From the NCBI GenBank assembly GCA_022843405.1, contig JALHNQ010000005.1, positions 1 through 64,000 of the forward strand: 64,000 nt of DNA, written 5' to 3'. Position 1 is the stretch's first letter. Each line of letters opens with the position of its first letter. The notes under the pieces were generated by a model. That model saw nothing but the letters and a program-made list of their open reading frames with translations. It was not told the origin of the DNA and made no database searches. This DNA comes from Methylocystis sp. (lineage in GTDB: Bacteria; Pseudomonadota; Alphaproteobacteria; Rhizobiales; Beijerinckiaceae). This document shows positions 50,949 to 61,602 of this stretch, piece after piece. A program made the translations under genes and the position numbers.

Positions 50949-51764
50949 ATGAGGTATGCGATGCACCGTTGGCGCGCCGGATCATGCCTTCTGCTGGCGG
51001 CCGCGATCGTCGCCGGCGACGTTCACGCATACGAAAATATCGGCGTGGCTTCCTTCGTCCGCAACGAAGTGACTGGCGTCTTGCCGACGCGCTCGGTGGT
51101 GATCAACGTCGGCGAAAACGTCGTCCGGGACGAAATTGTGAAAACGTCTCAGGACAGCGTCGCCAAGCTCGTCTTCACCGACAGCTCGAATTTATCGATC
51201 GGGCCGAACTCAATGGTCAAGCTGGATAAGTTCGTCGCGGCGGGGGCGTCCAGCTATGGCAAGGAAACGATTAACGTATTGAAGGGCGCCTTCCGCTTCA
51301 CGACGGGGCATTTCGACAAGCGCGCCTATGAAGTCAAGACGGGCGTCGCGACCATAGGCGTCCGTGGAACGATCTATGAAGGCCGAGCCGAGCCAAATCG
51401 AACGATCCTCAATGTGCTGGAGGGCGGGGTGCAGGTCCGCACCACGGGCGGCGGAGGCTGTAATCTTTCCGCCGGCCAGTCGGCGGTGATCACCGCCTCA
51501 AACTGCTCGCCGGCGGCCGGCTTCGCTCCCAACTCCCAGATTTTTGCGGAACAGTGCGCCCAGAGCCCAGCGCTGTGCTCGAAGGAAGAATATTCGCAGC
51601 TGCAGCCGCCGCAGCAGAACGAGCAAGGCTTCTCCGGCGGGGATTATGCCGGAATGATCCTCACGCCTGCCGCGGGGATCGGCGGCGGAATCGGCGCATG
51701 GCTCGGCAGCCGGCCGCGTCCCATAAATCCGTTTTCATTCGTCGACCCCCCTGCCAGCCCCTGA
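50949..51764 (+). CDS. FecR-domain exported protein
   Basis: The 271-residue protein has a signal peptide (CLLLAAAIVAGDVHAYENIG) and a FecR-like beta domain (about residues 40-165: LVFTDSSNLSIGPNSMVKLDKF, INVLKGAFRFTTG, VKTGVATIGVRGTIYEG, LNVLEGGVQVRTTGGGGCNLSAGQSAVI). A Q/P-rich segment follows, then a glycine-rich hydrophobic stretch (GMILTPAAGIGGGIGAWLGS). Secreted FecR proteins of this kind occur in Rhizobiales without iron-transport genes, and the role is unknown. There is no neighbouring sigma factor or TonB receptor. Confidence 0.83.
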   Translation: MRYAMHRWRAGSCLLLAAAIVAGDVHAYENIGVASFVRNEVTGVLPTRSVVINVGENVVRDEIVKTSQDSVAKLVFTDSSNLSIGPNSMVKLDKFVAAGASSYGKETINVLKGAFRFTTGHFDKRAYEVKTGVATIGVRGTIYEGRAEPNRTILNVLEGGVQVRTTGGGGCNLSAGQSAVITASNCSPAAGFAPNSQIFAEQCAQSPALCSKEEYSQLQPPQQNEQGFSGGDYAGMILTPAAGIGGGIGAWLGSRPRPINPFSFVDPPASP

Positions 51765-51883
51765 GCGTAATTTCGACCGCCGTCAATGAGCCTGTCGCAA
51801 AGTTCAATAGCGAGGAGAGCCGCGGGGAAGAATGCCAGCGCTGTTCATAGATGGTGGAATTTCAATAACTTCTTTTGAAACTT

Positions 51884-51973
51884 TGGCGGAGAGGGAGGGA
51901 TTCGAACCCCCGATACAGTTGCCCGTATGCCGCATTTCGAGTGCGGTGCTTTCAACCACTCAGCCACCTCTCC
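51884..51973 (-). tRNA. tRNA-Ser(CGA)
   Basis: On the minus strand the gene begins GGAGAGGTGGCTGAGTGG, has a CTCGAAA anticodon loop (anticodon CGA), a long variable arm as in class II tRNAs, GGTTCGAATCC in the T-arm, and ends CTCTCCGCCA with CCA encoded. The 90-nt length fits tRNA-Ser. Confidence 0.96.
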
Positions 51974-52183
51974 GCAGCCATGGGCCGTCGCCAATAGCAT
52001 GCGCCGGAACTGAGGATCAAGTCGACTGCGCCTCTTCTCAAGAGCGACGCAAAGCTCAACACATCGGCCTGCGTTCAAAGCAGTTCGATCTAGAACGTGC
52101 GGCGCGCGCAGCGCGCCAAACCTATCCACCGAAAAATATATACATAGATTGACACTCCAAAAAACTGGCATCACATTCTCGTC

Positions 52184-52420
52184 ATGGGCGCGACTCGCAT
52201 TTTCAAATCCGGCAACAGTCTCGCGGTCAGGCTGCCGCGCGGAATCGCCTTCGACGAGGGCGCCGAGGTCGTCGTGCGGCGGCAGGGCGAAAGCCTTGTG
52301 GTTACGCCGCTGCGGCTGGACATGGCGCAGCTCGTGGCGCGGCTGAAGGCCGCGCCGCCCACGGTCGCCTTGGCGCGTCCCGAGTTCAAGCCGCCCAAGC
52401 GGCTGTTCGAGACGCGCTGA
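52184..52420 (+). CDS. vapB: VapB-type AbrB-fold antitoxin
   Basis: The 78-residue protein begins GATRIFKSGNSLAVRLPRGIAFDEGAEVVVRRQGESLVV, the SpoVT/AbrB swapped-hairpin DNA-binding domain of VapB antitoxins, followed by a C-terminal toxin-binding tail. The toxin gene starts 4 nt later. An AT-rich promoter with TTGACA lies about 35 nt upstream, and the dimer is expected to repress it. Confidence 0.9.
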   Translation: MGATRIFKSGNSLAVRLPRGIAFDEGAEVVVRRQGESLVVTPLRLDMAQLVARLKAAPPTVALARPEFKPPKRLFETR

Positions 52421-52424
52421 CGCC

Positions 52425-52817
52425 ATGGCCCGCTATCTCATCGACACCAATGTCGTCATGGCCGCGGCGCTCGGCCTTCCCGGCGTGCTCGATCGGCTCT
52501 CAGCGCTTGAAATCGGCGACGTGGCCATCTCGGCGATCAGTCTTGCGGAGACGCTCGGCGGCGCGGGCGGCGCCGAACAAAACCCGCGGCTCGCCGAGAA
52601 CATTGCGCTCATCGCCGAAAATATCGACGTACTGCCTTTCGATCGCGGCGCCGCGGACGCCTATGGCGCGCTGCTCGGCAAGATCGACCACAAGCGCCGC
52701 CGAACGCTCGACCGGATGATCGCCGCCCAGGCGCTCGACCTCGGCCTGACGCTGGTCGCGGCCAACACCGACGATTTCGACGACATCCCCGGCCTGACCG
52801 TCGAGAAATGGGCGTGA
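52425..52817 (+). CDS. vapC: VapC-type PIN-domain ribonuclease toxin
   Basis: The 130-residue PIN-domain protein has RYLIDTNVVMAAAL (first Asp), ISLAETLGGAGG (Glu), HKRRRTLDRMIAAQALDLGLTLVAANTDDFDDIPGL (two further Asp), the four acidic residues expected to bind magnesium. VapC toxins cleave tRNA or rRNA. It is coupled to vapB and lies about 450 bp from the tRNA-Ser gene. Confidence 0.9.
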   Translation: MARYLIDTNVVMAAALGLPGVLDRLSALEIGDVAISAISLAETLGGAGGAEQNPRLAENIALIAENIDVLPFDRGAADAYGALLGKIDHKRRRTLDRMIAAQALDLGLTLVAANTDDFDDIPGLTVEKWA

Positions 52818-52822
52818 GCCCG

Positions 52823-53954
52823 CTACTCGACGTCTTCGACCTTCTCCGGACCGCCGCCGTATATACGCTGCGCCAGCGAGGCCTGCATAAAGTCGTCGAG
52901 TTCGCCGTCGAGAACTTCTGAGGGCGTTCCAGAGGTGAAGCCCGTGCGCAGATCCTTCACCAGCTGATAGGGCTGCAGGACATAGCTGCGGATCTGATGG
53001 CCCCAGCCGATCTCGGTCTTTGAGGCCGCCACCTTATTGGCCTCTGCTTCGCGCATTTCGAGCTCGCGTTCATAAAGTCTTGCGCGCAGCATGTTCCAGG
53101 CGGTGGCGCGGTTCTTGTGCTGCGAGCGTTCGGCCTGACAGGCGACGACGATGCCGGTCGGCAGATGGGTGATGCGGATCGCCGAGTCGGTCGTGTTGAC
53201 GTGCTGGCCGCCCGCGCCCGACGATCTATACGTGTCTATACGGCAATCGGATTCATTGACGTTGACCTCGATGCGGTCATCGACCACCGGATAGACCCAG
53301 ACCGAGGCGAAGCTGGTGTGGCGGCGCGCATTCGAATCGAAGGGCGAGATGCGCACCAGGCGATGCACGCCGGATTCGGTCTTCGCCCAGCCATGGGCGT
53401 TATGGCCCTTGACGAGAATCGTGCCCGATTTGATGCCGGCCTCTTCGCCCGGCGTCTCCTCGATCACCTCGACCTTGAATTTATGCCGCTCGCCCCAGCG
53501 GGCGTACATGCGAAACAGCATGCGCGCCCAATCCTGGCTCTCGGTGCCGCCGGCCCCCGAATGCACCTCGATGAAAGTGTCGTTGGCGTCGGCCTCGCCG
53601 GAAAACAGCGCCTCGGTCTGGCGAGCGCGCGCCGTCTTGAGGATCGCTTTCAGCGCCTCGACGCCTTCTTTTTCGGTCGCCGCGTCGCCTTCCGACTCGC
53701 CGAGTTCGACAAGCGTCAGCGCGTCGTCGAGTTCGCGCGCGAGGCTCGACAGCCCCCCCATCTGCTCTTCGAGCTGGGTTCGCTCCCGCATCAGTCTTTG
53801 CGCGGTTTCGGGATCGTTCCAGAGCGCGGGGTCTTCCGCGCGGACGTTCAGTTCGGCGAGACGCCGTTGCGAGGTGTCGACGTCAAAGATGCCTCCTCAG
53901 CAGTCCGATGGACTGCTCGATGTCGGCTTTCAGCGCAAGCGGTTCGGCGCGCAT
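52823..53954 (-). CDS. prfB: Peptide chain release factor 2, with programmed +1 frameshift
   Basis: The first 23 codons from ATG 53954 encode [23 protein letters not shown] and end at an in-frame TGA (53885-53883). A +1 shift at CTT-TGA-C continues as [41 protein letters not shown] and runs to 52823. The Shine-Dalgarno-like AGGAGG (53897-53892) sits three bases before the CTT, as in E. coli. The downstream part has the RF2 motifs: a GGQ loop ([17 protein letters not shown]) and [15 protein letters not shown]2 recognises TGA and thus controls its own synthesis. Confidence 0.95.
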
Positions 53955-54054
53955 GTTCTATCCAGTTGCATTTGGCGGGCGGGATCGCCGCAGTTGGCGC
54001 GGAAATTAGGCGGCGCGCGCACGCCTGTAAACCCCGCAACTCACGCCGCTAACG

Positions 54055-55143
54055 TCAAGAACTCCTGTCGGCCGGCCGATCGCGCCGCTCCCGCGAGGCC
54101 GGCTTCTTGTCTTCGCTCTCCGGCGCGCCGGCGAGACCCCAGCGGCGCATCAGAAAAAGCGCCGTCGCCGAGGCGAGCACGCAGAGAATTGTCGCGTAGA
54201 GCGTGCCATTGTCGCTGTCGTCGAACAGCAGATTCTTGGTGTTCATCCCGAAAAAGCCGGTGACGAAGGTCGCCGGCAGCAGCAGCATCGTCGTGAACGT
54301 CAACACATAGAGCCGGTCATTGGTCTCCAGGCTCAGCAAATCGTTGAGTTCGTCCTGCAGGAGACGGGCGCGCTCCTGAAGGCTCGTCACATCCTGGGTC
54401 AGGGCGCCGGCGTGTTGAACGAGTCGCGCGGCGGCCTCGCGTAGGTCGTCGTCCCGCTGCTCGCCGAGTTCCTCCTCGATCGTTTCGAGACGCGCCACCG
54501 TCATCGACAGGCCGCTAATCTGGCGCGCCAGCCGCACCGCGTCGCGGCGCGCGGCGCTGAGCGCCGGCCGCGCCAGGCGGCCGCGCTGATCGATGATGCG
54601 GTCCTCGACGCGATCGAACGACGCGCCAAGCTCGGCGGCTTTCCGCGCCAGCCCGTCGATCAGCGCATCCGTCAGAAGTTCGAACAGATCGATCGGCGAG
54701 GTCAGGCAAGCGCCGTGATCGACGGCGGCGCGCGTCTGCTCGACGCTATCCATCGGCAGCCGTCGCGCGCTGATGAAGAAGCTCGCGCCCGAGGCGAAGC
54801 GGACATAGTCGGTGCGCGACGTCGGACCGCCGAGATCGCGCTCGTAATCGAGCAGCGCGCCGCTGACGATGCCTTCCGAATATTCGAGATGTTGGTGGTC
54901 GACCGGATCGCACAGCGAAACGCGCGCGTGTTCGGGAAGCGCCTCGATCCGCCCGAGCAGCGGCCGTGTGCGCACATCGGCGAGATCCATGTGCAGCCAT
55001 AAGAATCCCTCGCGCGGCGCGCCGAGGGTCTTGAAATCTGCGGCCGTTCCCGGCTCGGCTGCGCCGTTCGCGTCGAACCTCACGAACCAAAGACACCCGG
55101 GAATGTCGGCGCGCGGCGTTTGTGCGAGGCGTTGTGGGATCAT
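54055..55143 (-). CDS. CorA-family divalent-cation transporter, ZntB-like
   Basis: From ATG 55143 the protein has about 362 residues: a large cytoplasmic alpha/beta part, a long helix (DRVEDRIIDQRGRLARP to DLLSLETNDRLYVLTFTTMLLLPATF), the pore motif FFGMNTKNL, and two C-terminal transmembrane helices. The GMN signature defines the CorA family; the N-terminal blend and the charged C-terminus are like ZntB (zinc export/import). Magnesium is an alternative cation. A GTG at 55164 could also be the start. Confidence 0.87.
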   Translation of the reverse strand: MIPQRLAQTPRADIPGCLWFVRFDANGAAEPGTAADFKTLGAPREGFLWLHMDLADVRTRPLLGRIEALPEHARVSLCDPVDHQHLEYSEGIVSGALLDYERDLGGPTSRTDYVRFASGASFFISARRLPMDSVEQTRAAVDHGACLTSPIDLFELLTDALIDGLARKAAELGASFDRVEDRIIDQRGRLARPALSAARRDAVRLARQISGLSMTVARLETIEEELGEQRDDDLREAAARLVQHAGALTQDVTSLQERARLLQDELNDLLSLETNDRLYVLTFTTMLLLPATFVTGFFGMNTKNLLFDDSDNGTLYATILCVLASATALFLMRRWGLAGAPESEDKKPASRERRDRPADRSS

Positions 55144-55211
55144 GGCTGGCTCACGGAAAGGCACGAAAACAGAGCCCGGCGAAATATAACAGGCTTACGA
55201 CGGGCGCGGCG

Positions 55212-56708
55212 TCAATCCTCTGAGAGCCGGGTCTTGCCCGGCCCATGCGGCTCGACGAGCACGCCGAAATCATGCGGCTCCTTGCGGGCGCGTCGAAGCG
55301 CCGCCTCCAAAACTCCAGTGAAGGCGTCGATGTCGCGCGCCTCGGTCCGGTGGTTGATGATCGCGGCGCGGATCGCCGGAATCCCGTCGAGGATGGTCAG
55401 CGACGGCGCCGCCTCGCCGCGCTCATGCAGCTCCATGACGATCTCGCGGGCGAACGAACCGTCGTCATCGTCCTTGACGCCGAAGCAGACGATATTGAGC
55501 GTCACCGGCGCGCGCAGAACGAAGGCGTCCGACTGGGCGATCCAGGATTCGAGACGCTTCGCCATGACGCAGGTCTGCTCGATACATTGGCCGAGCCGCT
55601 TCACGCCGAAGGTTTCGATGGTGAACCAGGTCTTGAGCGCCCGAAAGCCGCGCGAAAGATCAGGCCCGAGATCGCACGGCCAGGCGTCTCCCGCCGCAAG
55701 GCCGCGCGGCGCGCGCGTCAGATAGGCGGCGTTGGCCGCGAAGGCGCGCTTATGGGCCTCAGGATCGCGCACCAGAAAGAATCCGGCGTCGTAAGGGACG
55801 TGCAGCCATTTATGGAAGTCGAAGGCGACGCTGTCGGCGCGCTCCAGCCCCTTGACCATCGGCTTCAGCGCCGGCGAGAGCGCCGCCAGCGCGCCGAACG
55901 CCCCGTCGACGTGGAACCACATGTCCTCGCTATGCGCGACGTCGGCGAGCCGGTCGAGCGGATCGATCGCGCCGGTGTCGACGGTTCCCGCCGTGCCGAC
56001 GATCAGAAACGGCCTAAAGCCCGCGGCGCGGTCGGCGGCGATGGCGCGGCGCAGATCGCGCACTTTCATCGCCCGGCGCTCGTCCGAGGGAATAAGGCGC
56101 AGATGCCTGGCGCCGAGCCCCGCCAGTTCCATCGCCTGGCGGACGCAATTATGCGCCTCCCGCGATGCATAGGCGATGAGCTGACCCGACTGCGCGCAGA
56201 GGCCGTTGAGCCGCACGTCCTTGTCGCCATAGGCCTGGTCGCGCGCGACGAGCAGGCAGAGGAAGTTGGCGATCGAGGTGCCGGTGACGAAAATGCCGCT
56301 CGCGTCCGCCGGAAAGCCGAAGGCCTGCGCCATCCAGGCGGCGATCTGGCGCTCCACGTCGATGGCGATGTGATTGCGTCCTCCGCAATTGGAATTCATG
56401 CCGGCGGCGAGCATTTCCGCGACCATGCCGGCCGGCGTGCCGGCGCCCTGCGCCCAGCCCATGAACATCGGATGGGTGTTGCCGGTCGCGAAGGGCTTGA
56501 TGAAACGGTCGAAATCCTCGAGCACGGCGGCGAAATCGCGCGCCTCCTGCGGAAGCTCGCGCTTAAAGCGCGCCCGCGCCTCTTCGCTGGGCGCCGTCCA
56601 GACCGGGCGTTCGCGCAAGTCGCGCAGATGTTCGAGCATCATGTCGAGGGCGCGATGGCTCTCGGCGCGAAATTCGTCCCAGTCTTCGGGGTCGAGATTG
56701 ACCGGCAT
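55212..56708 (-). CDS. Group II PLP-dependent amino-acid decarboxylase
   Basis: The 498-residue protein matches the DDC/GAD family: NTHPMFMGWAQGAGTPAGMVAEMLAAGMNSNCGG, GIFVTGTSIANFLCLLVARDQ, FLIVGTAGTVDTGAIDPLDRLADVAHSEDMWFHVDGAFGALAAL, and DSVAFDFHKWLHVPYDAGF with the PLP lysine. The substrate may be an aromatic amino acid, but this cannot be settled. I chose the ATG at 56708, where the homologous region starts. It stands alone, with no recognisable pathway around it. Confidence 0.87.
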   Translation of the reverse strand: MPVNLDPEDWDEFRAESHRALDMMLEHLRDLRERPVWTAPSEEARARFKRELPQEARDFAAVLEDFDRFIKPFATGNTHPMFMGWAQGAGTPAGMVAEMLAAGMNSNCGGRNHIAIDVERQIAAWMAQAFGFPADASGIFVTGTSIANFLCLLVARDQAYGDKDVRLNGLCAQSGQLIAYASREAHNCVRQAMELAGLGARHLRLIPSDERRAMKVRDLRRAIAADRAAGFRPFLIVGTAGTVDTGAIDPLDRLADVAHSEDMWFHVDGAFGALAALSPALKPMVKGLERADSVAFDFHKWLHVPYDAGFFLVRDPEAHKRAFAANAAYLTRAPRGLAAGDAWPCDLGPDLSRGFRALKTWFTIETFGVKRLGQCIEQTCVMAKRLESWIAQSDAFVLRAPVTLNIVCFGVKDDDDGSFAREIVMELHERGEAAPSLTILDGIPAIRAAIINHRTEARDIDAFTGVLEAALRRARKEPHDFGVLVEPHGPGKTRLSED

Positions 56709-56826
56709 GTCCAGAGCCTCGCGCGCCGGCCGCTCAGTGGAGGCGCAACGACGGTTGCGATGGATCGCGCGAAGGCGTTTCACGCTTCTGCAGATAGCCG
56801 GGATTCCCTGTTCGGCGCAACCTCAT

Positions 56827-57534
56827 CTATTTTCCGATGCTTACGGTCACAGAGCCGACGCGTTCGACCTCGCCTTCGACAAGGTCGCCGGGGAGGAGCG
56901 GCCCGACGCCCGAAGGCGTGCCGGTGAAGATGAGATCGCCTGGCGCGAGCGCGACATTGCGCGACAGCGCGGCGATGATCTCGGGAACGCTCCAGATGAG
57001 ATCGCTAAGATCGCCGGTCTGCCGAAGGACGCCATTGACGGAAAGCGAGATGCCCCCGCACGCCGGATGGCCGATTTCGGCGACGGGGCGGATGGCGCCG
57101 ATCGGCGCGGAATGATCGAAGCCTTTCGACATGTCCCAGGGGCGGCCGGCGTTGCGCGCGGCCGTCTGCAGGTCGCGCCGCGTCAGATCGATGCCGGCGG
57201 CGTAGCCGAAGACGCAATCGAGCGCCTGCCCGGCGGGAATGTCTGCGCCGCCGCGGGAGAGCGCCACAACCAGTTCGATCTCATGGTGAAGATCGTTCGT
57301 CAGCGACGGATAGGGAATCGTCGCGCCGCTTTCGACGACGGCGTCGGCGGGCTTGGCGAAGAACACGGGCGGCTCCCCGCCGCCGCCCTTCGCCGGCTCC
57401 TTCCCCATCTCGCGCGCGTGCGCGGCGTAGTTCAACGCGATGCAGAATATCCGCCGCACGGGAAATCGCCGCGCGTCATGCGCGATGGCGACGCTTGGCG
57501 AAAGCGGCGGCGGGAAGATGAACGCAGCGGACAT
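56827..57534 (-). CDS. Fumarylacetoacetate hydrolase family protein
   Basis: The 235-residue protein shows IFCIALNYAAHAREMG, PPVFFAKPADAVV, DLHHEIELVVALS (metal-binding Glu pair), GYAAGIDLTRRDLQ, KGFDHSAPIGAI and GDLIFTGTPSGVGPLLPGD. This fits FAH-type acylpyruvase/isomerase enzymes such as those acting on acylpyruvates or oxaloacetate. The exact substrate is unknown. It is 22 nt upstream-separated from hslO on the same strand, being downstream of it. Confidence 0.9.
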   Translation of the reverse strand: MSAAFIFPPPLSPSVAIAHDARRFPVRRIFCIALNYAAHAREMGKEPAKGGGGEPPVFFAKPADAVVESGATIPYPSLTNDLHHEIELVVALSRGGADIPAGQALDCVFGYAAGIDLTRRDLQTAARNAGRPWDMSKGFDHSAPIGAIRPVAEIGHPACGGISLSVNGVLRQTGDLSDLIWSVPEIIAALSRNVALAPGDLIFTGTPSGVGPLLPGDLVEGEVERVGSVTVSIGK

Positions 57535-57555
57535 GTCTTTGCTTCCGCCTCCCGG

Positions 57556-58526
57556 TCAATCGTAATCGGCGGGATCGAAGCTGCGCTGCGCGCCGCAGAA
57601 TTCGCAGGTGACGCCGATGCGGCCGTCGTCACCGATCATGTCGGCCCGCTCTTGCGGCGAGAAGCTTCTCAAGAGCTTGTCGATGCGCTCCTGCGAACAG
57701 CGGCAGAATTCCTCGAGCGCGCGTTCGGAGAAGACTTTGACGCCACGCTCATGGAACAGGCGATAGAGCAAACGCTCGCCCGAGAGCGCCGGATCGACGA
57801 GTTCGTGATCTTCGAGAGTCGCGGCCAGCGCCTGACCTTCGGTCCAGTGATCATTGTCGTCTTCCGATAGATCATCCTCGCCCTCGGGCGCGTCGCCCGG
57901 CGGAAGGTCGCGGGCGCGCGCGCCGCCGGGCGGCAAATATTGCAGGAGCAGCCCGCCGGCGCGCCAGCTGCGGCCCTGTGGGGTGAGGCTTTCCGCGACA
58001 GCCAGTCTGACGAAAGACGGAATCTGCTCCGACTGCTGAAAATAGAGATGCGCCGCCTCGGCGAGGCTCTCGCCCTCAAGCGGCACGACGCCCTGATAGC
58101 GCGCGGCGTCTTCCTCGCGCTCGATGGTCAGCGCCAGATGACCGCGCCCAAACAGCGCCGCCGGCGCAGCGTCGCGGATTTCGGCGACCCGCTCGGCGTC
58201 GAAACGGGCGAAGCCCCGCAGCTTTCCGGGCGCGTCATAGTCGACGACGAGCATGTCGACCGGGCCGTCGCTGCGTGTCTGCAGCTGAAAGCGGCCATGC
58301 GATTCCAGAATTGAGCCGAGAAGCGCGGCAAGCGCCACCGCCTCGCCGAGCAGGCGCGCGACCTGTTGCGGATAGTCGTAATGATTGAGGATGGAATCGA
58401 CGATGGGGCCGAGCCGGACGACTCGGCCGCGCAGATCGAGCGCTTCGACCGCGAAGGGCAAGACCCGATCGTCCTGGGAATGAAGCGCAACTGGCCGGCT
58501 CGGAGCGGGGTCTCCGCCTTGCGGCA

Positions 58527-58527
<1 letters not shown>
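57556..58527 (-). CDS. hslO: Redox-regulated chaperone Hsp33
   Basis: From ATG 58527 the protein has 323 residues with the Hsp33 core (ILNHYDYPQQVARLLGEAVALAALLGSILE, GRGHLALTIE) and a C-terminal zinc-switch domain with FCRCSQERI and TCEFCGAQ, the four cysteines that release zinc and unfold on oxidation. A charged, acidic insertion (GDAPEGEDDLSEDDNDHWTEG) lies before it. Its start shares one base with the argF stop (TGATG). The frame is also open upstream but that part overlaps argF. Confidence 0.93.
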
Positions 58528-59470
<943 letters not shown>

Positions 59471-59471
<1 letters not shown>

Positions 59472-60667
59472 CACGCGGCTCCGCGCTTTTCGGTCGGCGC
59501 GGCGAGCCGGGCGCATGCGGCGGCGAGGCGCGACGCCGCAGCCGCGATGTCGCTCTCGTCGATGACGAGCGGCGGCAAGAGGCGCACGACATTGTCCCCG
59601 GCCAGCACCGTCAACAGTCCTTCGGCGCGGGCGGCGGCGGCGAAGTCGACGTTGGGAATTTTCATCTTGAGGCCGAACATCAGTCCTTCGCCGCGAATTT
59701 CTTCGATCAGCGACGGATAGCGATCCTCGAGTTCGGCGAGCCGCTGGCGCAGCAGCGCGCCGAGACGCGCCACGCGCGCCAGGAAGCCGTCGGCGAGCAC
59801 GACGTCGAGAACCGCGCCGCCGACCGCCGTCGCTAGCGGGTTGCCGCCGAATGTCGAGCCATGCGCGCCAAGCGTCATGCCCTTGGCGGCCTCGCGCGTC
59901 GCGAGACAGGCGCCGAGCGGAAAGCCGCCGCCGAGCCCCTTGGCGAGCGCCGCGATATCGGGCGCGACGCCGGCATGTTCACAAGCGAGAAACTTGCCGG
60001 TGCGGCCGACGCCGCATTGCACTTCGTCGAGAACCAGCAATAGCCCGCGCGCGTCGCAAAGCGCCCGCAACCGCGCAAGGAACGAGGGCGCAAAAACACG
60101 CAGGCCGCCTTCGCCCTGGATCGGTTCGAGCAGCACGCCGGCCGTTTCTTGCGTGATCGCCGCTTCGACCGCTTCGTAATCGCCGAAAGCAACCTGATCG
60201 AAGCCATCAAGCGGCGGTCCGAAGCCGTCGAGATATTTTGCGTTGCCGCCGGCGGCGATCGTCGCGAGCGTGCGGCCGTGGAAGGCGCCTTCGAAGGTGA
60301 TGAGCCGATAGCGCTCAGGCTTTCCGTTGACCGCATGGAATCTGCGCGCGGTCTTGATCGCGCATTCCACCGCCTCAGCGCCGGAATTGGTGAAAAAGAC
60401 CAGATCGGCGAATGTGGCGTCGCAGAGCCGCTCGGCGAGGCGCTCGGCTTGAGGGATGCGGAACAGATTGGAGACGTGCCAGGGCGCGTCAGCGGCGCGC
60501 TTCAACGTCTCGACGAGATGCGGATGATTATGGCCGAGCGACAGCACGGCGACGCCCGCGCTGAAGTCGAGATAGCGGTCGCCGTTGTCAGCGATCAACC
60601 ACGCGCCGTCTCCATGTTTGAACGTGAGATCGGCCCGCGGATAGGTCGGATAAAGCGCTGACGTCAA
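59471..60667 (-). CDS. argD: Acetylornithine aminotransferase
   Basis: The 398-residue PLP enzyme shows [92 protein letters not shown] and [17 protein letters not shown] with the PLP lysine. It transfers an amino group to N-acetylglutamate semialdehyde in arginine synthesis. It is the first gene of the argD-argF-hslO operon. Confidence 0.94.
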
Positions 60668-61073
60668 TAGCCCTGCTCCATGCCCCTGTCGCCGGCTTCA
60701 GGCCGGAGGAAGCTCGAAAAACAAAGCGCCGCCCTTTTGAGGGCGGCAGTTCGATGGGGATTTTAAGCGCGCCGCCCTACGCGGTCAAATCCATGACGCC
60801 GCAGGATCATTGGCGTCGCGCCGCCGCGCGAGGGTGAGTCTTTCGGGCAACAGTCTTTGTGAAAGGCTGTTGAGAACGCCAGCGCGCGCTTGCCAGCGCG
60901 ACTCGCGCGTGATTCAAAGTAAACAGAAAGTTTCTAGTCGGCGCCCGCGTCATTTGTTTGGGCGCGTTCTCTCGAGTGTTGATGCGCGTCACATCGCCGC
61001 TGGGCTTCAGGCCTGCGCTGCGGTCGGAGGCAGACTCCGATCCGCGCTCGACCCGAAAGAATGGAGAAGCCTA
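60668..61073. promoter_or_regulatory. argD/gcrA divergent promoter region with four GANTC sites
   Basis: No gene is supported in this 406-bp region. It contains a hairpin GCCGCCC-TTTTGA-GGGCGGC (60729-60748) on the argD side. On the gcrA side it has four GANTC sites (60836-60840, 60900-60904, 60911-60915, 61033-61037), the CcrM methylation sequence to which GcrA responds. They lie within about 240 nt of the gcrA start. Confidence 0.6.
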
Positions 61074-61589
61074 ATGTCATGGACCGACGAACGCGTCGAA
61101 CTGCTCCGCAAGCTCTGGAGCGACGGGCTGAGCGCCAGCCAAGTGGCTGCTGAACTCGGACCGGGCATCACGCGCAACGCCGTCATCGGCAAAATCCACC
61201 GGCTCGGGCTCGCCGAGCGCGCCAAGACGGTCAGCGCGCAGCGACCGCGGATCGCCAAGGCTCCTCGTCAAACGCAGCCGCGCATGAACGGCGCCTCCTC
61301 GCACGGCAATCTCGCCCTTGCGTTCGCGCCGCATGCGCTGGCGGCGCCACGGCATGCGCCCGAAGAAGAAGTAGTGATCCCGATGTCGGAGCGCGTCACG
61401 CTCATGGAGCTGCGCGAATCCATGTGCCGCTGGCCGATGGGCGATCCAACATCTGCGGAATTCCGTTTCTGCGGCGGCAAGTCAAGCGGCGGGGGACCGT
61501 ATTGCGCCTATCATGCGCGCGTCGCCTATCAGCCGGCCCAGGATCGCCGCCGCGCGCGCGATCAGCTTAAGACGCAGCGCTACGCGTAA
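61074..61589 (+). CDS. gcrA: Cell-cycle regulator GcrA
   Basis: The 171-residue protein has the GcrA N-terminal helix-turn-helix (SWTDERVELLRKLWSDGLSASQVAAELGPGITRNAVIGKIHRLGL) and the C-terminal sigma-70-interacting part (LMELRESMCRWPMGDP and FRFCGGKSSGGGPYCAYHARVAYQP, with conserved cysteines). GcrA activates promoters containing methylated GANTC sites. I chose the ATG at 61074 because the domain starts directly there. Confidence 0.95.
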   Translation: MSWTDERVELLRKLWSDGLSASQVAAELGPGITRNAVIGKIHRLGLAERAKTVSAQRPRIAKAPRQTQPRMNGASSHGNLALAFAPHALAAPRHAPEEEVVIPMSERVTLMELRESMCRWPMGDPTSAEFRFCGGKSSGGGPYCAYHARVAYQPAQDRRRARDQLKTQRYA

Positions 61590-61602
61590 ACCGTGACGGC
61601 GG

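Noticed and set aside
53883-53885. Premature stop making prfB a pseudogene
   Set aside because: The sequence context is the standard programmed frameshift site of release factor 2.
55245-56927. 560-codon plus-strand frame opposite the PLP decarboxylase
   Set aside because: The minus strand carries complete decarboxylase motifs; the plus frame is compositionally biased and unrecognisable.
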